This document shows, piece by piece, positions 26,747-35,790 of a DNA stretch of 64,000 bases (its first letter is position 1; each line of letters opens with the position of its first letter). This stretch comes from Alicyclobacillus_A sp963788285. Its GTDB lineage: Bacteria; Bacillota; Bacilli; Alicyclobacillales; Alicyclobacillaceae. The stretch is taken from contig CAWBGB010000009.1 in the NCBI GenBank assembly GCA_963788285.1, positions 22,821 to 86,820 on the forward strand. The letters are read 5' to 3'. The notes below the pieces were generated by a model, which was not told where the DNA came from, made no database searches, and saw only the letters and a program-made list of their open reading frames with translations. The position numbers were made by a program, and so were the translations under genes.

Positions 26747-26770
26747 CCCAATCGAGCGATTTCAAAAATT

Positions 26771-26782
26771 CCACTATAGTGG
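26771..26782. repeat. Perfect 12-base palindrome CCACTATAGTGG
   Basis: The palindrome and its A/T-rich flank reappear in similar form at about 29489 (CCACTAGAGTGG), next to a short inverted-repeat element. The two may be relics of the same mobile element end, or operators. Confidence 0.5.
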
Positions 26783-27011
26783 TTCCCTCGCGGCTCAGCC
26801 ACATTAGGCAAAACCTTCATCCGGTAATGCCTGTTAACCCAGTTGCGTCTCTCGACGTTTGCGGGCAGTGGCGTGTGATCTATGCAGAAGCCTCACCTAA
26901 CAAAGAAACCTATATGCAATTCCATGATGTCAAGCTACATCTATACAATAGCGGCTTTCCTCGAACAATCAAGACAAGTCAGTGTTACAATGTCCGCGAG
27001 GAGGTCTGGTT

Positions 27012-27698
27012 ATGGGATATGAAGAGCTATTTCGACACACGATGGAACTACTTTCCACTAAGTATGAAGTAAAAGATATTCTGCTGCCGACATCCGACTG
27101 CATCTTTCTCCTCGAGTCGCCGCACGTTCAGGAATTGAAGTTCGGCGCCCCCGTCTCCGGCACTTCCGGACAGACGATGACCCGTCACTTGTTTGGCGAG
27201 GAATTCTCGAAGTTCCCGCTGGGCCGGCTCGTGAAAAAGAACGCAGATGAACACCTGAACCGGCCTCGACTGAATCGCATCGGCCTAGTCAACGTTTGCA
27301 ACATCCCGATGCAGTCCAGTGCCTACGCACCCGCGGATAGGCAACCATATCAGCAATGGTTGCGAGCCATGGAGCAGGTTCGAACCGCAAATCACAAAGA
27401 CGACCTCCATGATGACCTATTAAACGCAGTTCAGAGTACGTTGGTCGCTTCCCTAAGACACAAGTTGCAGCAATTGCAGGACTGCCCAGCCTTCATCATT
27501 CCATGTGGCCGGTTTGCACAAAAATTCTTTCGCCTGGCCCAAGTATCGTCGGCGAATTGGACTGTCATTGATGGTGTACCGCACCCTTCCTACAATTCGT
27601 GGGACAAACCTCGGTATAGGGAGGTTGTAGCGCAAGTCCAACGCGCCCTCTCCACGCCGGTTCACAGTATCCACGGCTCTGAGTTAAGCGGCGCTTAA
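27012..27698 (+). CDS. Uracil-DNA glycosylase superfamily-like protein
   Basis: The product is 228 residues; ATG 27012 is chosen because GAGGAGG lies 7 bases upstream. Features resembling the UDG fold are FLLESPHVQELKFGAPVSGTSG near residue 30, a conserved NVCNIP segment near 95, and GVPHPSYNSW near the C-terminus, which resembles the HPS motif of UDG active sites. If correct, it acts on damaged or modified DNA. The similarity is motif-level only, so the activity is uncertain. It stands alone between queD and hprK. Confidence 0.6.
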   Translation: MGYEELFRHTMELLSTKYEVKDILLPTSDCIFLLESPHVQELKFGAPVSGTSGQTMTRHLFGEEFSKFPLGRLVKKNADEHLNRPRLNRIGLVNVCNIPMQSSAYAPADRQPYQQWLRAMEQVRTANHKDDLHDDLLNAVQSTLVASLRHKLQQLQDCPAFIIPCGRFAQKFFRLAQVSSANWTVIDGVPHPSYNSWDKPRYREVVAQVQRALSTPVHSIHGSELSGA

Positions 27699-27830
27699 GA
27701 CGATGTCTGTTACTGTTCCGAAAACTTGGCCCTTCGTTTCAATGGATGCACTATCGGTATAGATATCACTGTGATACTCGATACTAACTGGTGAAGGATT
27801 TGGAATCCGAACGGTATACGGAGGATCTCA

Positions 27831-28796
27831 GTGAAACACATCGAGGTTCAGCAAATCGTGGACAAGTTCGATCTAGAAGTGGTTGCAGGGGAAACAGGAT
27901 TACGTCGGCACATCGAGAGTGACGATATTCATCGTCCCGGATTGGAGTTCACGGGGTATCTCGAATATTTCCCTCAAGAACGAATCCAGATTTTAGGAAG
28001 AACCGAAATAACATACCTTCATTCTCTGCCCCTCGCCGAAAGAGACTTACGCATTGGTCAGGTCGTGGCACGAGAACCTCCCTGTTTCATTATCACCCGT
28101 GGTCAGCACGGGCTCGACTTTTTCTCGAAGCACTGTGACCACCATCACATACCGCTTCTACGCACGACGAGAAAATCTACGCGGTTTATTAGCCTACTCA
28201 GCAACTTTCTCGAGCGTGAACTGGCAGAAGAGGCGTCCATCCACGGTGTCTGCATGAATATTTTTGGTGTCGGCGTAATCTTGCGAGGGGTCAGCGGGAT
28301 TGGTAAAAGCGAGTTGGCATTGACGCTCATCGAGCGTGGGCATCGCCTCATCTCAGACGACATTGTCATCGTCAAGCAAATCGGGCCAGAAACACTAATT
28401 GGCACACACAACGTAAACAACCGCGAGCTGTTGCACCTTCGCGGGATTGGATTTATTGATGTGACCCGACTGTTTGGATCCGGCGCGTTCCAAGACGAAA
28501 CGCATGTAGATCTGGAAATTCAGCTGATCCATTGGGATGACCATGTAGATACGGAGTTGCTGGTACTAGGGTCAGAGGCTGAAGACGTTGAATACCTGGG
28601 CGTCTCGATTCCCCAAATTGACATTCCAGTACGTCCCGGACGAGATATCGCATCATTGGTGGAGGTAGCGTGCAAGAACTGGCGTTTAAAGCTCGCAGGA
28701 TATGATGCCCTGAAAGTGTATCAGCAGCGAATTTGGATGACCGATTCAACGTCAGATTCAGAGAAGTCGTCGACCAGCAATGGGGCTGCCCCGTGA
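27831..28796 (+). CDS. hprK: HPr kinase/phosphorylase
   Basis: HprK phosphorylates Ser46 of HPr and also removes that phosphate, the switch of carbon catabolite control in Firmicutes. The 321-residue protein has His138 in the SIHGV element, the P-loop GVSGIGKS at residues 153-160, LISDDIVIVKQ, and the HprK signature LRGIGFIDV in place of the usual LEIRGLGIINV. The GTG start has GGAGG upstream. The partner HPr with its Ser46 is encoded at 13099. Confidence 0.96.
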   Translation: MKHIEVQQIVDKFDLEVVAGETGLRRHIESDDIHRPGLEFTGYLEYFPQERIQILGRTEITYLHSLPLAERDLRIGQVVAREPPCFIITRGQHGLDFFSKHCDHHHIPLLRTTRKSTRFISLLSNFLERELAEEASIHGVCMNIFGVGVILRGVSGIGKSELALTLIERGHRLISDDIVIVKQIGPETLIGTHNVNNRELLHLRGIGFIDVTRLFGSGAFQDETHVDLEIQLIHWDDHVDTELLVLGSEAEDVEYLGVSIPQIDIPVRPGRDIASLVEVACKNWRLKLAGYDALKVYQQRIWMTDSTSDSEKSSTSNGAAP

Positions 28797-28830
28797 GTAA
28801 GTGTTGTCACCCTTAGTCAGGCAGCCCCAT
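28780..28830 (+). terminator. Long-stem hairpin at the end of hprK
   Basis: ATGGGGCTGCC (28780-28790) and GGCAGCCCCAT (28820-28830) form a perfect 11-bp stem; the first arm overlaps the last codons of hprK. The loop is 29 bases and the T-run is poor, so termination is only moderately supported. Confidence 0.5.
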
Positions 28831-28901
28831 CAGATCCTTCAACGAACCCTTCCGCGGCCAATACATCGTCATGTCCGGTGATTTATTTTGGCAGCGCACC
28901 C

Positions 28902-29288
28902 TTAGTGTGTTGCATGCTGACAATCCTTACACAGACCGTGGAAAGTCAGGTGGTGGCGTTGAATCAAAAATCCTGTTTCCCGAGCCACGTCTTCCAGGAA
29001 GTCTCCAGGCAATTCGGTGAAAACCTCCACCATTTTGCCGCACTTGTCACAGACCGCGTGATGATGCTCTTCCATCCTTCCGTCGTACCTGGAGACGCCA
29101 CCCGTAATATGTAGTTCCTTGATCAAGCCCTGCTCAACCAAGTACTTCAGAGAATTGTATACCGTCGCGTATGCGAATTTGTACTGCTTTTCACGAAGTC
29201 TATCCATAATGTCGGCGGCGGTCGGATGGTCATGCGATTCCTTCACAACTTCCAGAACAGCTCGTCGCTGCTTTGTGAGATTCGCCAT
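28902..29288 (-). CDS. Fur-family metal-dependent regulator (PerR/Zur-like)
   Basis: This 128-residue regulator has the Fur winged helix (TKQRRAVLEVV, TAADIMDRL, FAYATVYNSLKYLVEQGLIKEL) and a metal site HHHAVCDKCGKMVEV. The structural zinc cysteines sit in the two CxxC motifs CDKC and CKDC. YDGRMEEHHHAVC resembles PerR, whose metal site is oxidised by peroxide, but Zur or Fur cannot be excluded. ATG 29288 has AGAGGTGGAG upstream; a longer frame upstream looks non-coding. Confidence 0.9.
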   Translation of the reverse strand: MANLTKQRRAVLEVVKESHDHPTAADIMDRLREKQYKFAYATVYNSLKYLVEQGLIKELHITGGVSRYDGRMEEHHHAVCDKCGKMVEVFTELPGDFLEDVARETGFLIQRHHLTFHGLCKDCQHATH

Positions 29289-29497
29289 GATTCTCCACCT
29301 CTCCGCTCGAAATGATACTTTAACCATTGTAAAGGTTCCGCCTGCAATGAGCAACGCAACCCCTGCCTGCCTCAGTGGAGACGACGTCTCAGAAAAGACA
29401 ACGACGCGGTCAATCCAGTCGAAGTCATACAAAATGGCGTGTCGAACCGAATTCGCACGCTATTTTGTATGAGCGATTTGCAAAATGCCACTAGAGT

Positions 29498-29560
29498 GGT
29501 TCAGCACGACTAGATGTTGTGTTGCCCTAATGCCGGAAACACTATATATTGTGCTGAACC
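29498..29560. repeat. Short element bounded by 10-base inverted repeats
   Basis: GGTTCAGCAC (29498-29507) and GTGCTGAACC (29551-29560) are exact inverted repeats 43 bases apart. A palindrome CCACTAGAGTGG overlaps the left end, and a related sequence occurs at 26766-26810. It could be a MITE relic or an RNA stem. The rest of the 29289-29718 interval shows no gene. Confidence 0.5.
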
Positions 29561-29718
29561 CATTGTTCGTCGCTATTTTTCCAATCGTTGGTGTGTCAAG
29601 TTTCTCTTTTGAAAAAATTCATTTGATTCAATTCGGTCTTTATTCAATCCCGAATTACTTTCATGTCTCCTAGAGCCAATCGAGGGCTTTCCGCCCCTGC
29701 ACATCCAACTTTCGTACC

Positions 29719-31002
29719 TCAAACAAACTGTTCTTCTTCGGTCGATCCGGTCAGGGCGGTTGTCGAAGCGGAACCAGCGGCAATCACCTGTGCCACTTCG
29801 TCGAAGTAGCCCGTACCGACTTCCCGCTGATGGCGGGTTGCGGTGTAGCCGTACTGTTCGCTCGCGAACTCCGCCTGCTGCAAGTCGGAGTACGCTGCCA
29901 TACCACGTCGGTTGTAGTCCCACGCCAATTGGAACATGCTGTGGTTCAGCGTGTGGAATCCAGCCAGCGTGACGAACTGGAACTTATAGCCCATATGTCC
30001 GAGCATCGTCTGGAACTCCGCAATCGTCTTTTCATCCAGTTTCTTTCGCCAGTTGAACGACGGAGAGCAGTTGTACGCCAGCAACTTGCCCGGGAATTCC
30101 GAGTGAATCGCCTCTGCGAACTTGCGCGCTTCTTCGATGTTCGGCTCGGAGGTCTCACACCAGACCAAGTCGCAGTACGGCGCGTACGCCAGTCCCCGTG
30201 CGATAGCCGCATCGATACCGCCCCTCATTCGGAAGAATCCTTCCGGCGTGCGTTCTCCCGTTAGGAATTTCTGATCCCGCTCGTCAATGTCACTCGTAAT
30301 CAGGAACGCACCGTTTGCATCCGTACGGGCCACCAGGATGGTTGGTACACCGAGGACGTCCGCTGCCAGGCGAGCCGCCGTGAGGTTGCGAATGGCGTGG
30401 GACGTCGGGATCAACACTTTGCCGCCCATGTGTCCGCACTTTTTCTCGGAGGCAAGCTGGTCTTCAAAGTGGACACCAGCGGCCCCGGCTTCAATCATCT
30501 GCTTCATCAGCTCGAAGACATTCAACGGACCGCCAAACCCGGCTTCGGCGTCTGCCACAATCGGAGCCAACCAGTGTACGTTCCCTGTTCCTTCCACGTG
30601 CTGAATCTGATCCGCACGGAGCAGCGCCTGGTTAATGCGTTTCACGACGTTGGGCACGCTGTTCGCAGGGTACAAGCTTTGGTCCGGGTACATGTGACCC
30701 GATAAGTTGGCGTCCGCAGCCACTTGCCAACCACTGAGATAAATGGCTTTCAAGCCCGCTTTCACCTGCTGAACCGCCTGGTTCCCCGTTAGTGCGCCGA
30801 GTGCGCGCACAAAGTCCTCCGTGTGCAGCAGATTCCACAAGCGTTCGGCCCCCAGCTTCGCCAAGGTATATTCAATGTGGACCGATCCGCGCAGTCGAAG
30901 CACATCTTCTGCGCTATACGGCCGCTCGACTCCCTTCCACCGGCTGTCCGTCTCCCAGTACTTCTTCAGCGCTTCCGCAGTTTCAAAATGGCTCATCTCC
31001 AT
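29719..31002 (-). CDS. aceA: Isocitrate lyase
   Basis: Isocitrate lyase splits isocitrate to glyoxylate and succinate, the first step of the glyoxylate shunt used for growth on acetate or fatty acids. The 427-residue protein has the catalytic KKCGHMGGKVLIP loop, the metal-binding PIVADAEAGFGGPLNVFE region, VHFEDQ, ARTDANGA and AYNCSPSFNW. It starts 16 bases after aceB on the same strand, so both are in one operon. The shunt fits the acyl-CoA synthetase at the window start. Confidence 0.97.
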   Translation of the reverse strand: MEMSHFETAEALKKYWETDSRWKGVERPYSAEDVLRLRGSVHIEYTLAKLGAERLWNLLHTEDFVRALGALTGNQAVQQVKAGLKAIYLSGWQVAADANLSGHMYPDQSLYPANSVPNVVKRINQALLRADQIQHVEGTGNVHWLAPIVADAEAGFGGPLNVFELMKQMIEAGAAGVHFEDQLASEKKCGHMGGKVLIPTSHAIRNLTAARLAADVLGVPTILVARTDANGAFLITSDIDERDQKFLTGERTPEGFFRMRGGIDAAIARGLAYAPYCDLVWCETSEPNIEEARKFAEAIHSEFPGKLLAYNCSPSFNWRKKLDEKTIAEFQTMLGHMGYKFQFVTLAGFHTLNHSMFQLAWDYNRRGMAAYSDLQQAEFASEQYGYTATRHQREVGTGYFDEVAQVIAAGSASTTALTGSTEEEQFV

Positions 31003-31017
31003 CTTCCTCCTCTATGA

Positions 31018-32625
31018 TTAGTCCAAATAGGTGTATCCGGGCAGCGTGAGAAACTCGACGAATTCGTCGTTTGCAGTCAGGCTCAAGAACAGTTCGCTGG
31101 CTTGCCGATACCGTCCGCCTGTGAAATGCTCCTGCCCAACTTGCTCGCGAATCTTGGCCAGTTCATCGGCCAGCAGTTCCTTCACGAGGGCGAAGGTCAC
31201 CTTGCGGCCGTCGTTCAGTATGCCGTGCGGATGGCGGATCCACTGCCACACTTGTGTGCGGGAGATTTCCGCCGTTGCGGCGTCCTCCATGAGATTGAAA
31301 ATCGGTACCGCTCCCACGCCGCGCAGCCAGGCCTCAATGTACTGAACCGCGACGCTGATGTTGTTTCGTAAGCCATGCTCGCTGATGCCCCCTTCCGGCA
31401 CCTCAAGCAGGTCCGCCGCCGTGACGTGAACGTCTTCGCGCTTGCGGTGGATTTGGTTTGGCGTCGGCATATGCTCATTGAACGCCTCCATCGCTACAGG
31501 GACCAACGCAGGGTGCGCGACCCACGTGCCGTCGTGTCCATCCGAGGCTTCCCGGACTTTGTCCATGCGTACCTTTTTCAACGCTTCCTCGTTGGCGATG
31601 GGATCGTTCTTGACCGGAATTTGAGCAGCCATGCCGCCAATGGCGTGCGCGTTTCGCTTGTGGCATGTCTGGATGGCGAGCAGTGAGTACGCCCGCATGC
31701 AAGGCGACGTCATCGTCACAAGCGCCCGGTCCGGTAACAGGAACTGCTTGTGGTTCCGAAACTTCTTGATGTAGCTGAAAATGTAGTCCCATCGTCCGCA
31801 GTTCAGACCCGCGGCGTGATCTCGCAATTCGTAGAGGATTTCGTCCATTTCAAACGCCGCGAGGATGGTCTCAATCAGCACGGTGGCTTTGATGGTGCCG
31901 TGTGGGATGTCCAATCTCCGTTCGGTATACGTGAACACATCATTCCAAAGGCGCGCTTCCAGGTGACTCTCCATTTTCGGCAGGTAAAAGTACGGCCCGG
32001 TTCCGTTCTCAAGTAGTTGCTTGGTGTTGTGGAAGACGTAGAGCGCAAAGTCAAACAGTCCGCCAGACACCGGCGCTCCGTCCACGAGGATGTGTTTCTC
32101 CTCGAGATGCCAACCACGGGGACGCACCACAAGTGTCGCGATGTTTTCGTGGAGCTGATACGACTTGCCTTCGGGACTCACGTAGTCAATTGAACGACGA
32201 ATGGCATCCCGGAGGTTCAGTTGCCCCTGCACGGTGTTCTCCCAAGTCGGAGAATTGGCATCTTCGAAGTCGGCCATAAACACTTTGGCGCCGGAGTTCA
32301 AGGCGTTGATCACCATCTTCCGATCACCGGCCGGTCCCGTGATTTCCACACGCCGGTCTTGCAAGTCCTCAGGCACCGGCGCAATTTGCCAATCTCCGTT
32401 CCGAATGTGTGCTGTTTCTGGCAGAAAGTCTGGGAGTTTTCCGGCATCAATTTCTGCCTGGCGCGCTTCGCGTCGCTGTAACAGCTCCTTGCGTCGCAGC
32501 CCAAACGTTCGCTCCAGTTCGGCTACAAACTCCAGTGCTTCCGTGGTCAGGACCTCCGCGAACTGAGGACTGGTGGGCACCGTCACACTTACGCCTGCGG
32601 GAAGCCATCCAATCGCCGTTGACAT
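31018..32625 (-). CDS. aceB: Malate synthase A
   Basis: Malate synthase joins glyoxylate and acetyl-CoA to malate. This protein of about 535 residues has KVFMADFEDANSPTW, VVRPRGWHLEEKH, FYLPKMESHLEARLWNDVF, the VLIETILAAFEMDEILYELRDH motif with catalytic residues, GRWDYIFSYIKK and RMDKVREASDGHDGTWVAHP. AGAGGTGG lies 9 bases before ATG 32625; the ATG at 32634 is too close to it. The gene lies between a small zinc-ribbon gene and aceA. Confidence 0.96.
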   Translation of the reverse strand: MSTAIGWLPAGVSVTVPTSPQFAEVLTTEALEFVAELERTFGLRRKELLQRREARQAEIDAGKLPDFLPETAHIRNGDWQIAPVPEDLQDRRVEITGPAGDRKMVINALNSGAKVFMADFEDANSPTWENTVQGQLNLRDAIRRSIDYVSPEGKSYQLHENIATLVVRPRGWHLEEKHILVDGAPVSGGLFDFALYVFHNTKQLLENGTGPYFYLPKMESHLEARLWNDVFTYTERRLDIPHGTIKATVLIETILAAFEMDEILYELRDHAAGLNCGRWDYIFSYIKKFRNHKQFLLPDRALVTMTSPCMRAYSLLAIQTCHKRNAHAIGGMAAQIPVKNDPIANEEALKKVRMDKVREASDGHDGTWVAHPALVPVAMEAFNEHMPTPNQIHRKREDVHVTAADLLEVPEGGISEHGLRNNISVAVQYIEAWLRGVGAVPIFNLMEDAATAEISRTQVWQWIRHPHGILNDGRKVTFALVKELLADELAKIREQVGQEHFTGGRYRQASELFLSLTANDEFVEFLTLPGYTYLD

Positions 32626-32659
32626 ACCATTCATCCACCTCTTTCAACTTTGTAAAACA

Positions 32660-32818
32660 TTATGAGTATTGCGAGCATTCATCTTGGATGTTGACACAGC
32701 GCTCACAGATCACGGCGTACGACGGGGCTTGTTCTTCAAACTCTCTGCCACAGTAACAACACTGTTTTCGCGGTTCATCGAGAGGCAAATCGTCATGCCA
32801 TGGGGCCACCGAAGTCAT
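32660..32818 (-). CDS. Small zinc-ribbon protein upstream of aceB
   Basis: This 52-residue gene has a perfect AAAGGAGG ribosome site 7 bases before its ATG. The protein has a QCCYCGREF knuckle and an ICERC knuckle about 18 residues later, making a four-cysteine zinc ribbon, with an acidic N-terminal arm (WHDDLPLDEP). It ends 25-35 bases before aceB on the same strand, so it is probably the first gene of the glyoxylate operon. Function is unknown; a regulatory or protein-contact role is inference. Confidence 0.75.
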   Translation of the reverse strand: MTSVAPWHDDLPLDEPRKQCCYCGREFEEQAPSYAVICERCVNIQDECSQYS

Positions 32819-32923
32819 GGTAGATTCCTCCTTTGTTCTTATGTTGGTACTGTACTACAACATCAATATGTCTGTAAACCTGTTATGATACAGTTCATTT
32901 TGAAAATTTTTTGTCATCAATAA

Positions 32924-33106
32924 CAACTGTACGACCAACTCCACAAAAAAGCCGTCAAAGTCGGGGAGATTGTAGGTCACAGCCTTGTGTTATATACAGA
33001 AACCGGAGAAATAACAGGAATTTGTGCTGGTGGACGAGACGGGAATGTGATGTGGGCTTACTGTGTAAATGGACGCAGGTTGTTTCGTAAGGCATCTGTA
33101 TTATAA
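32924..33106 (+). other. Possible coding fragment without a start codon
   Basis: An open frame of 60 codons with protein-like composition (VGEIVGHSLVLYTETGEITG...) ends at TAA 33104. It follows an in-frame stop and has no good ATG or ribosome site near its start; an internal GTG exists. It may be the tail of a lost gene. Confidence 0.3.
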
Positions 33107-33111
33107 CAAGA

Positions 33112-33138
33112 ATGGTCAGGAACCGCGCTCCTGACCAT
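33112..33138. terminator. Terminator after folA
   Basis: ATGGTCAGGA (33112-33121) and TCCTGACCAT (33129-33138) form a perfect 10-bp stem with a 7-base loop, next to the folA stop codon. A T-rich tail follows on the minus strand. Confidence 0.8.
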
Positions 33139-33144
33139 CCCTCA

Positions 33145-33615
33145 TTAATGAATCCTTTGATATACCTGGAACGTGTGAGGTACGACGTCCCCTGGGCCGG
33201 GTTGGCTCTCCACGAGTTCCCACCGGCCCTCCAACTCCGGAAAGTGGGCGTCTCCGTCGTAGTCCCGGTGAATCACCGTCTGATACACCCGATCTGCGTA
33301 TGGGAGGAACAGCTTGTACACCTCCGCACCGCCGATGACAAACACCTCTTGCGACTTTGCGAGTTCTAAAATCGGAAGAATCTCGTGCACCACGTGACAA
33401 CCCTCCGCCACGTAGTTGGGGTTTCGCGTCACGATGTAGTTCGGCCGACCAGGTAAAGGCTTGCCGATGGATTCATATGTCTTGCGCCCCATCACAATCG
33501 GATGTCCCATCGTCACGCGTTTGAAGTACGCCAGTTCACCAGGAATACGCCACGGAATTTTGCCTTCGGCGCCGATTGTGCGATTCTCTGCCATCGCCAC
33601 AATCAAGCAGATCAT
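33145..33615 (-). CDS. folA: Dihydrofolate reductase
   Basis: DHFR reduces dihydrofolate with NADPH. The 156-residue protein shows MICLIVAMAENRTIGAEGKIPW, the catalytic acidic residue in RIPGELAYFKRVT (Glu in place of the commoner Asp), MGRKTYESIGKPLPGR, FVIGGAEVYKLFLPYADRVYQT and DAHFPE. Its ATG overlaps the thyA stop codon by 4 bases (ATGA), so the pair is coupled. This fits its metabolic job, since ThyA produces the dihydrofolate that FolA reduces. Confidence 0.97.
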   Translation of the reverse strand: MICLIVAMAENRTIGAEGKIPWRIPGELAYFKRVTMGHPIVMGRKTYESIGKPLPGRPNYIVTRNPNYVAEGCHVVHEILPILELAKSQEVFVIGGAEVYKLFLPYADRVYQTVIHRDYDGDAHFPELEGRWELVESQPGPGDVVPHTFQVYQRIH

Positions 33616-34493
33616 ACGGACACTTCCCCTTTGATGTGCGGATGCGCTTGGTAACCGACCAGCTCGATATCTTCCAGCGTGAAGTCAAACAAACTCCGCA
33701 CGCTCGGATTGAGCCTGACCTGTGGCAGCGGATACGGTTCGCGCGTCAACTGCAGCTTACACTGTTCGATGTGGTTGTTGTAAATGTGCGCATCGCCAAG
33801 TGTGTGAATGAACTCTCCGGGTTCGAGCCCTGTGACATGAGCAATCATGAGGGTCAAGAGCGCGTAACTGGCGATGTTGAACGGGACGCCGAGAAAAATG
33901 TCTGCTGATCTTTGATACAGTTGGCAAGACAGCTTCCCGTCGGCCACGTAGAACTGGAACAAGGAATGGCACGGAGGCAGCGCCATGTCGTCCACCTCGC
34001 CAGGATTGTACGCCACAACCAACAGCCGACGCGAGTTCGGATTGGTCTTGATTTGCTCCACCACATTGGCAAGTTGATCAATGGTTCGCCCATCTGCAGC
34101 CTGCCAACTGCGCCACTGCTTTCCGTACACCGGCCCAAGGTCCCCCCATTTGCTAGCAAAAGCAGGGTCACGCTTGATCTTCTCTGCGAACTGTTCCATG
34201 GTTTCGCCGCCGTACTCAGGGCTTTTCTTGTAGGCCTCAAACGGCCAATCGTCCCAGATGTGGTTGTTGTGCTCCACCAAGTAGCGAATGTTGGTATCAC
34301 CAGCGATGAACCACAGTAATTCTGTCACAATCAAGCGAAAGGTGAGCTTTTTGGTAGTCAGAAGCGGAAAGCCATCCGCAAGGTTGAACCGCATTTGATA
34401 GCCAAACGTGGACAGGGTACCCGTACCCGTCCTGTCGTCCTTTTGCGTTCCATGTTCCAATACATGACGTACGAGATCCAGGTATTGTTTCAA
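33612..34493 (-). CDS. thyA: Thymidylate synthase (ThyA type)
   Basis: ThyA methylates dUMP to dTMP with methylenetetrahydrofolate. The product of about 293 residues has DRTGTGTLSTFGYQMRFNL, LLWFIAGDTNIRYL, GDLGPVYGKQWRSW, the catalytic Cys in LPPCHSLFQFYV and DAHIYNNHIEQ. A short insertion before GDLGP is common in the larger bacterial forms. The TTG at 34493 has GGGGG about 6 bases upstream and starts at the usual KQYLDL; an ATG at 34550 would add a non-conserved extension. Confidence 0.96.
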   Translation of the reverse strand: MKQYLDLVRHVLEHGTQKDDRTGTGTLSTFGYQMRFNLADGFPLLTTKKLTFRLIVTELLWFIAGDTNIRYLVEHNNHIWDDWPFEAYKKSPEYGGETMEQFAEKIKRDPAFASKWGDLGPVYGKQWRSWQAADGRTIDQLANVVEQIKTNPNSRRLLVVAYNPGEVDDMALPPCHSLFQFYVADGKLSCQLYQRSADIFLGVPFNIASYALLTLMIAHVTGLEPGEFIHTLGDAHIYNNHIEQCKLQLTREPYPLPQVRLNPSVRSLFDFTLEDIELVGYQAHPHIKGEVSV

Positions 34494-34800
34494 CCCGTTC
34501 CCCCCTCTCCTACAAGCTAACCAGTCGCGATAAGGCGACATACACCGCAACCCGTGGCTTTACGCAAGACATCGTCAGAACCGACCCTAAGGCCGATAAC
34601 TGTTCAGTGGCTGATCCGCTTGTATCATCATATCATACAGACCTCAGGTACCGGCTGCAGGAGAGAATGGACGTGCTGTCACGGCCGTCCGTCCCGATAA
34701 AGGGGCTGATTGAAGGCTTCCTCGGGCAGTTGAAATTCCCTCGCGCCGTCAGTATGATTTGGACAACAATCCTTGCCAGTTACGAATGATTTGAAGGGCG

Positions 34801-35484
34801 GTGTTTCGATTGAGCGTCACGGTAAAACTATTTGCGGGTCTCGCGGAGCGAATCGGAAAGCGAGAAATCGTTGTCGACGGTGATCACCGGATGACGGTAC
34901 TCGAACTCAAACAAGCCGTCATCCAAGTCTATCCACAATTTGCGGACGAAATCGGCCGTTGCCTTGTAGCTGTCAACCGTGAATACGCTCCAGACGACGC
35001 TCTGATTCAAAACACGGACGAAATAGCGTTCATCCCCCCTGTAGGCGGTGGAAGCTGTGACGAGCTCGATTCGTGCCGAGTTGTGGATGAACCACTTGAC
35101 GTGTCTTCGGCATTTGCGCAATTGGAAAGTGTGTATTGTGGTGGGACCGTTCTGTTTGTCGGCACCGTCCGCGAGTGGACCAAGGGAAGGCAAACCGTAT
35201 CGTTGCAGTATGAGGCGTATGTAGATATGGCGATTGAGCATATGCGGCGCATAGAAGCGGATGTCAAGCAGAAATACCCGGGCACAATCACGTTGCAATG
35301 GCACCGCATTGGTACTCTGAAACCGACGGAGATTGCCGTCATTTGCGCAGCTGCTTCACCCCACCGAGATGTGGCGTTCGAGGCGGCTCGGATGCTGATT
35401 GAGCGATTGAAGAAGGAAGTGCCGATTTGGAAACGGGAGAACTACAAGGACGGAGAAACGGTTTGGCAGGCCAATGAGGCGTGA
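34801..35484 (+). CDS. MoaD-MoaE fusion protein (molybdopterin synthase)
   Basis: Both subunits of molybdopterin synthase are in one 227-residue chain. The N-terminal part is the ubiquitin-like MoaD sulfur carrier (VKLFAGLAERIG, IAFIPPVGGG with its Gly-Gly at residues 82-84), directly followed by Ser85. The rest is MoaE (GGTVLFVGTVREWTKG, YEAYVDMAIEHMRRI, CAAASPHRDVAFEAARMLIERLKKEVPIWKRE). A free Gly-Gly end is normally needed for thiocarboxylate formation, so the chain probably needs cleavage after GGG, as reported for mycobacterial MoaX. The GTG start has GAAGGGCG upstream. Confidence 0.92.
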   Translation: MFRLSVTVKLFAGLAERIGKREIVVDGDHRMTVLELKQAVIQVYPQFADEIGRCLVAVNREYAPDDALIQNTDEIAFIPPVGGGSCDELDSCRVVDEPLDVSSAFAQLESVYCGGTVLFVGTVREWTKGRQTVSLQYEAYVDMAIEHMRRIEADVKQKYPGTITLQWHRIGTLKPTEIAVICAAASPHRDVAFEAARMLIERLKKEVPIWKRENYKDGETVWQANEA

Positions 35485-35613
35485 ATCCGGCATTGATTGT
35501 GCACTGACTGCAAACGAATAATTCCACCCCTGCCCTCGGATACATGTCCAATGAATCGTCGCAAGATGGTCATACATTGGGATTGATCTGAGTTCATTAG
35601 GAGGGTGGAAAAT

Positions 35614-35790
35614 TTGAAGGTGAATACCATTATCAAGCTGGGATCCATGGCTTTCAATGTCGCCGAGGACGAAAAAGTGCGCGAGCTGGTGACGATGCTT
35701 CACAAGGGGGCCAAGCGCCGGGGCCTACTGTCTCCTCCGCCGATGCCCCCGCACCCATACGCCCCCTATGGCTGGCGATGGAACCGGTAA
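35614..35790 (+). CDS. Small protein of unknown function with Pro-rich tail
   Basis: The 58-residue protein starts at TTG, with AGGAGG 8 bases upstream. A helical first part (FNVAEDEKVRELVTMLHKGAKRRG) is followed by a tail rich in Pro, Tyr and Trp (PPPMPPHPYAPYGW). The strong ribosome site and composition support a real gene. The family was not recognised. Confidence 0.6.
   Translation: MKVNTIIKLGSMAFNVAEDEKVRELVTMLHKGAKRRGLLSPPPMPPHPYAPYGWRWNR

Noticed and set aside
34607..34789. A 60-codon plus-strand frame between thyA and the MoaD-MoaE gene
   Set aside because: No ribosome site is present, and it lies in the promoter region of thyA.
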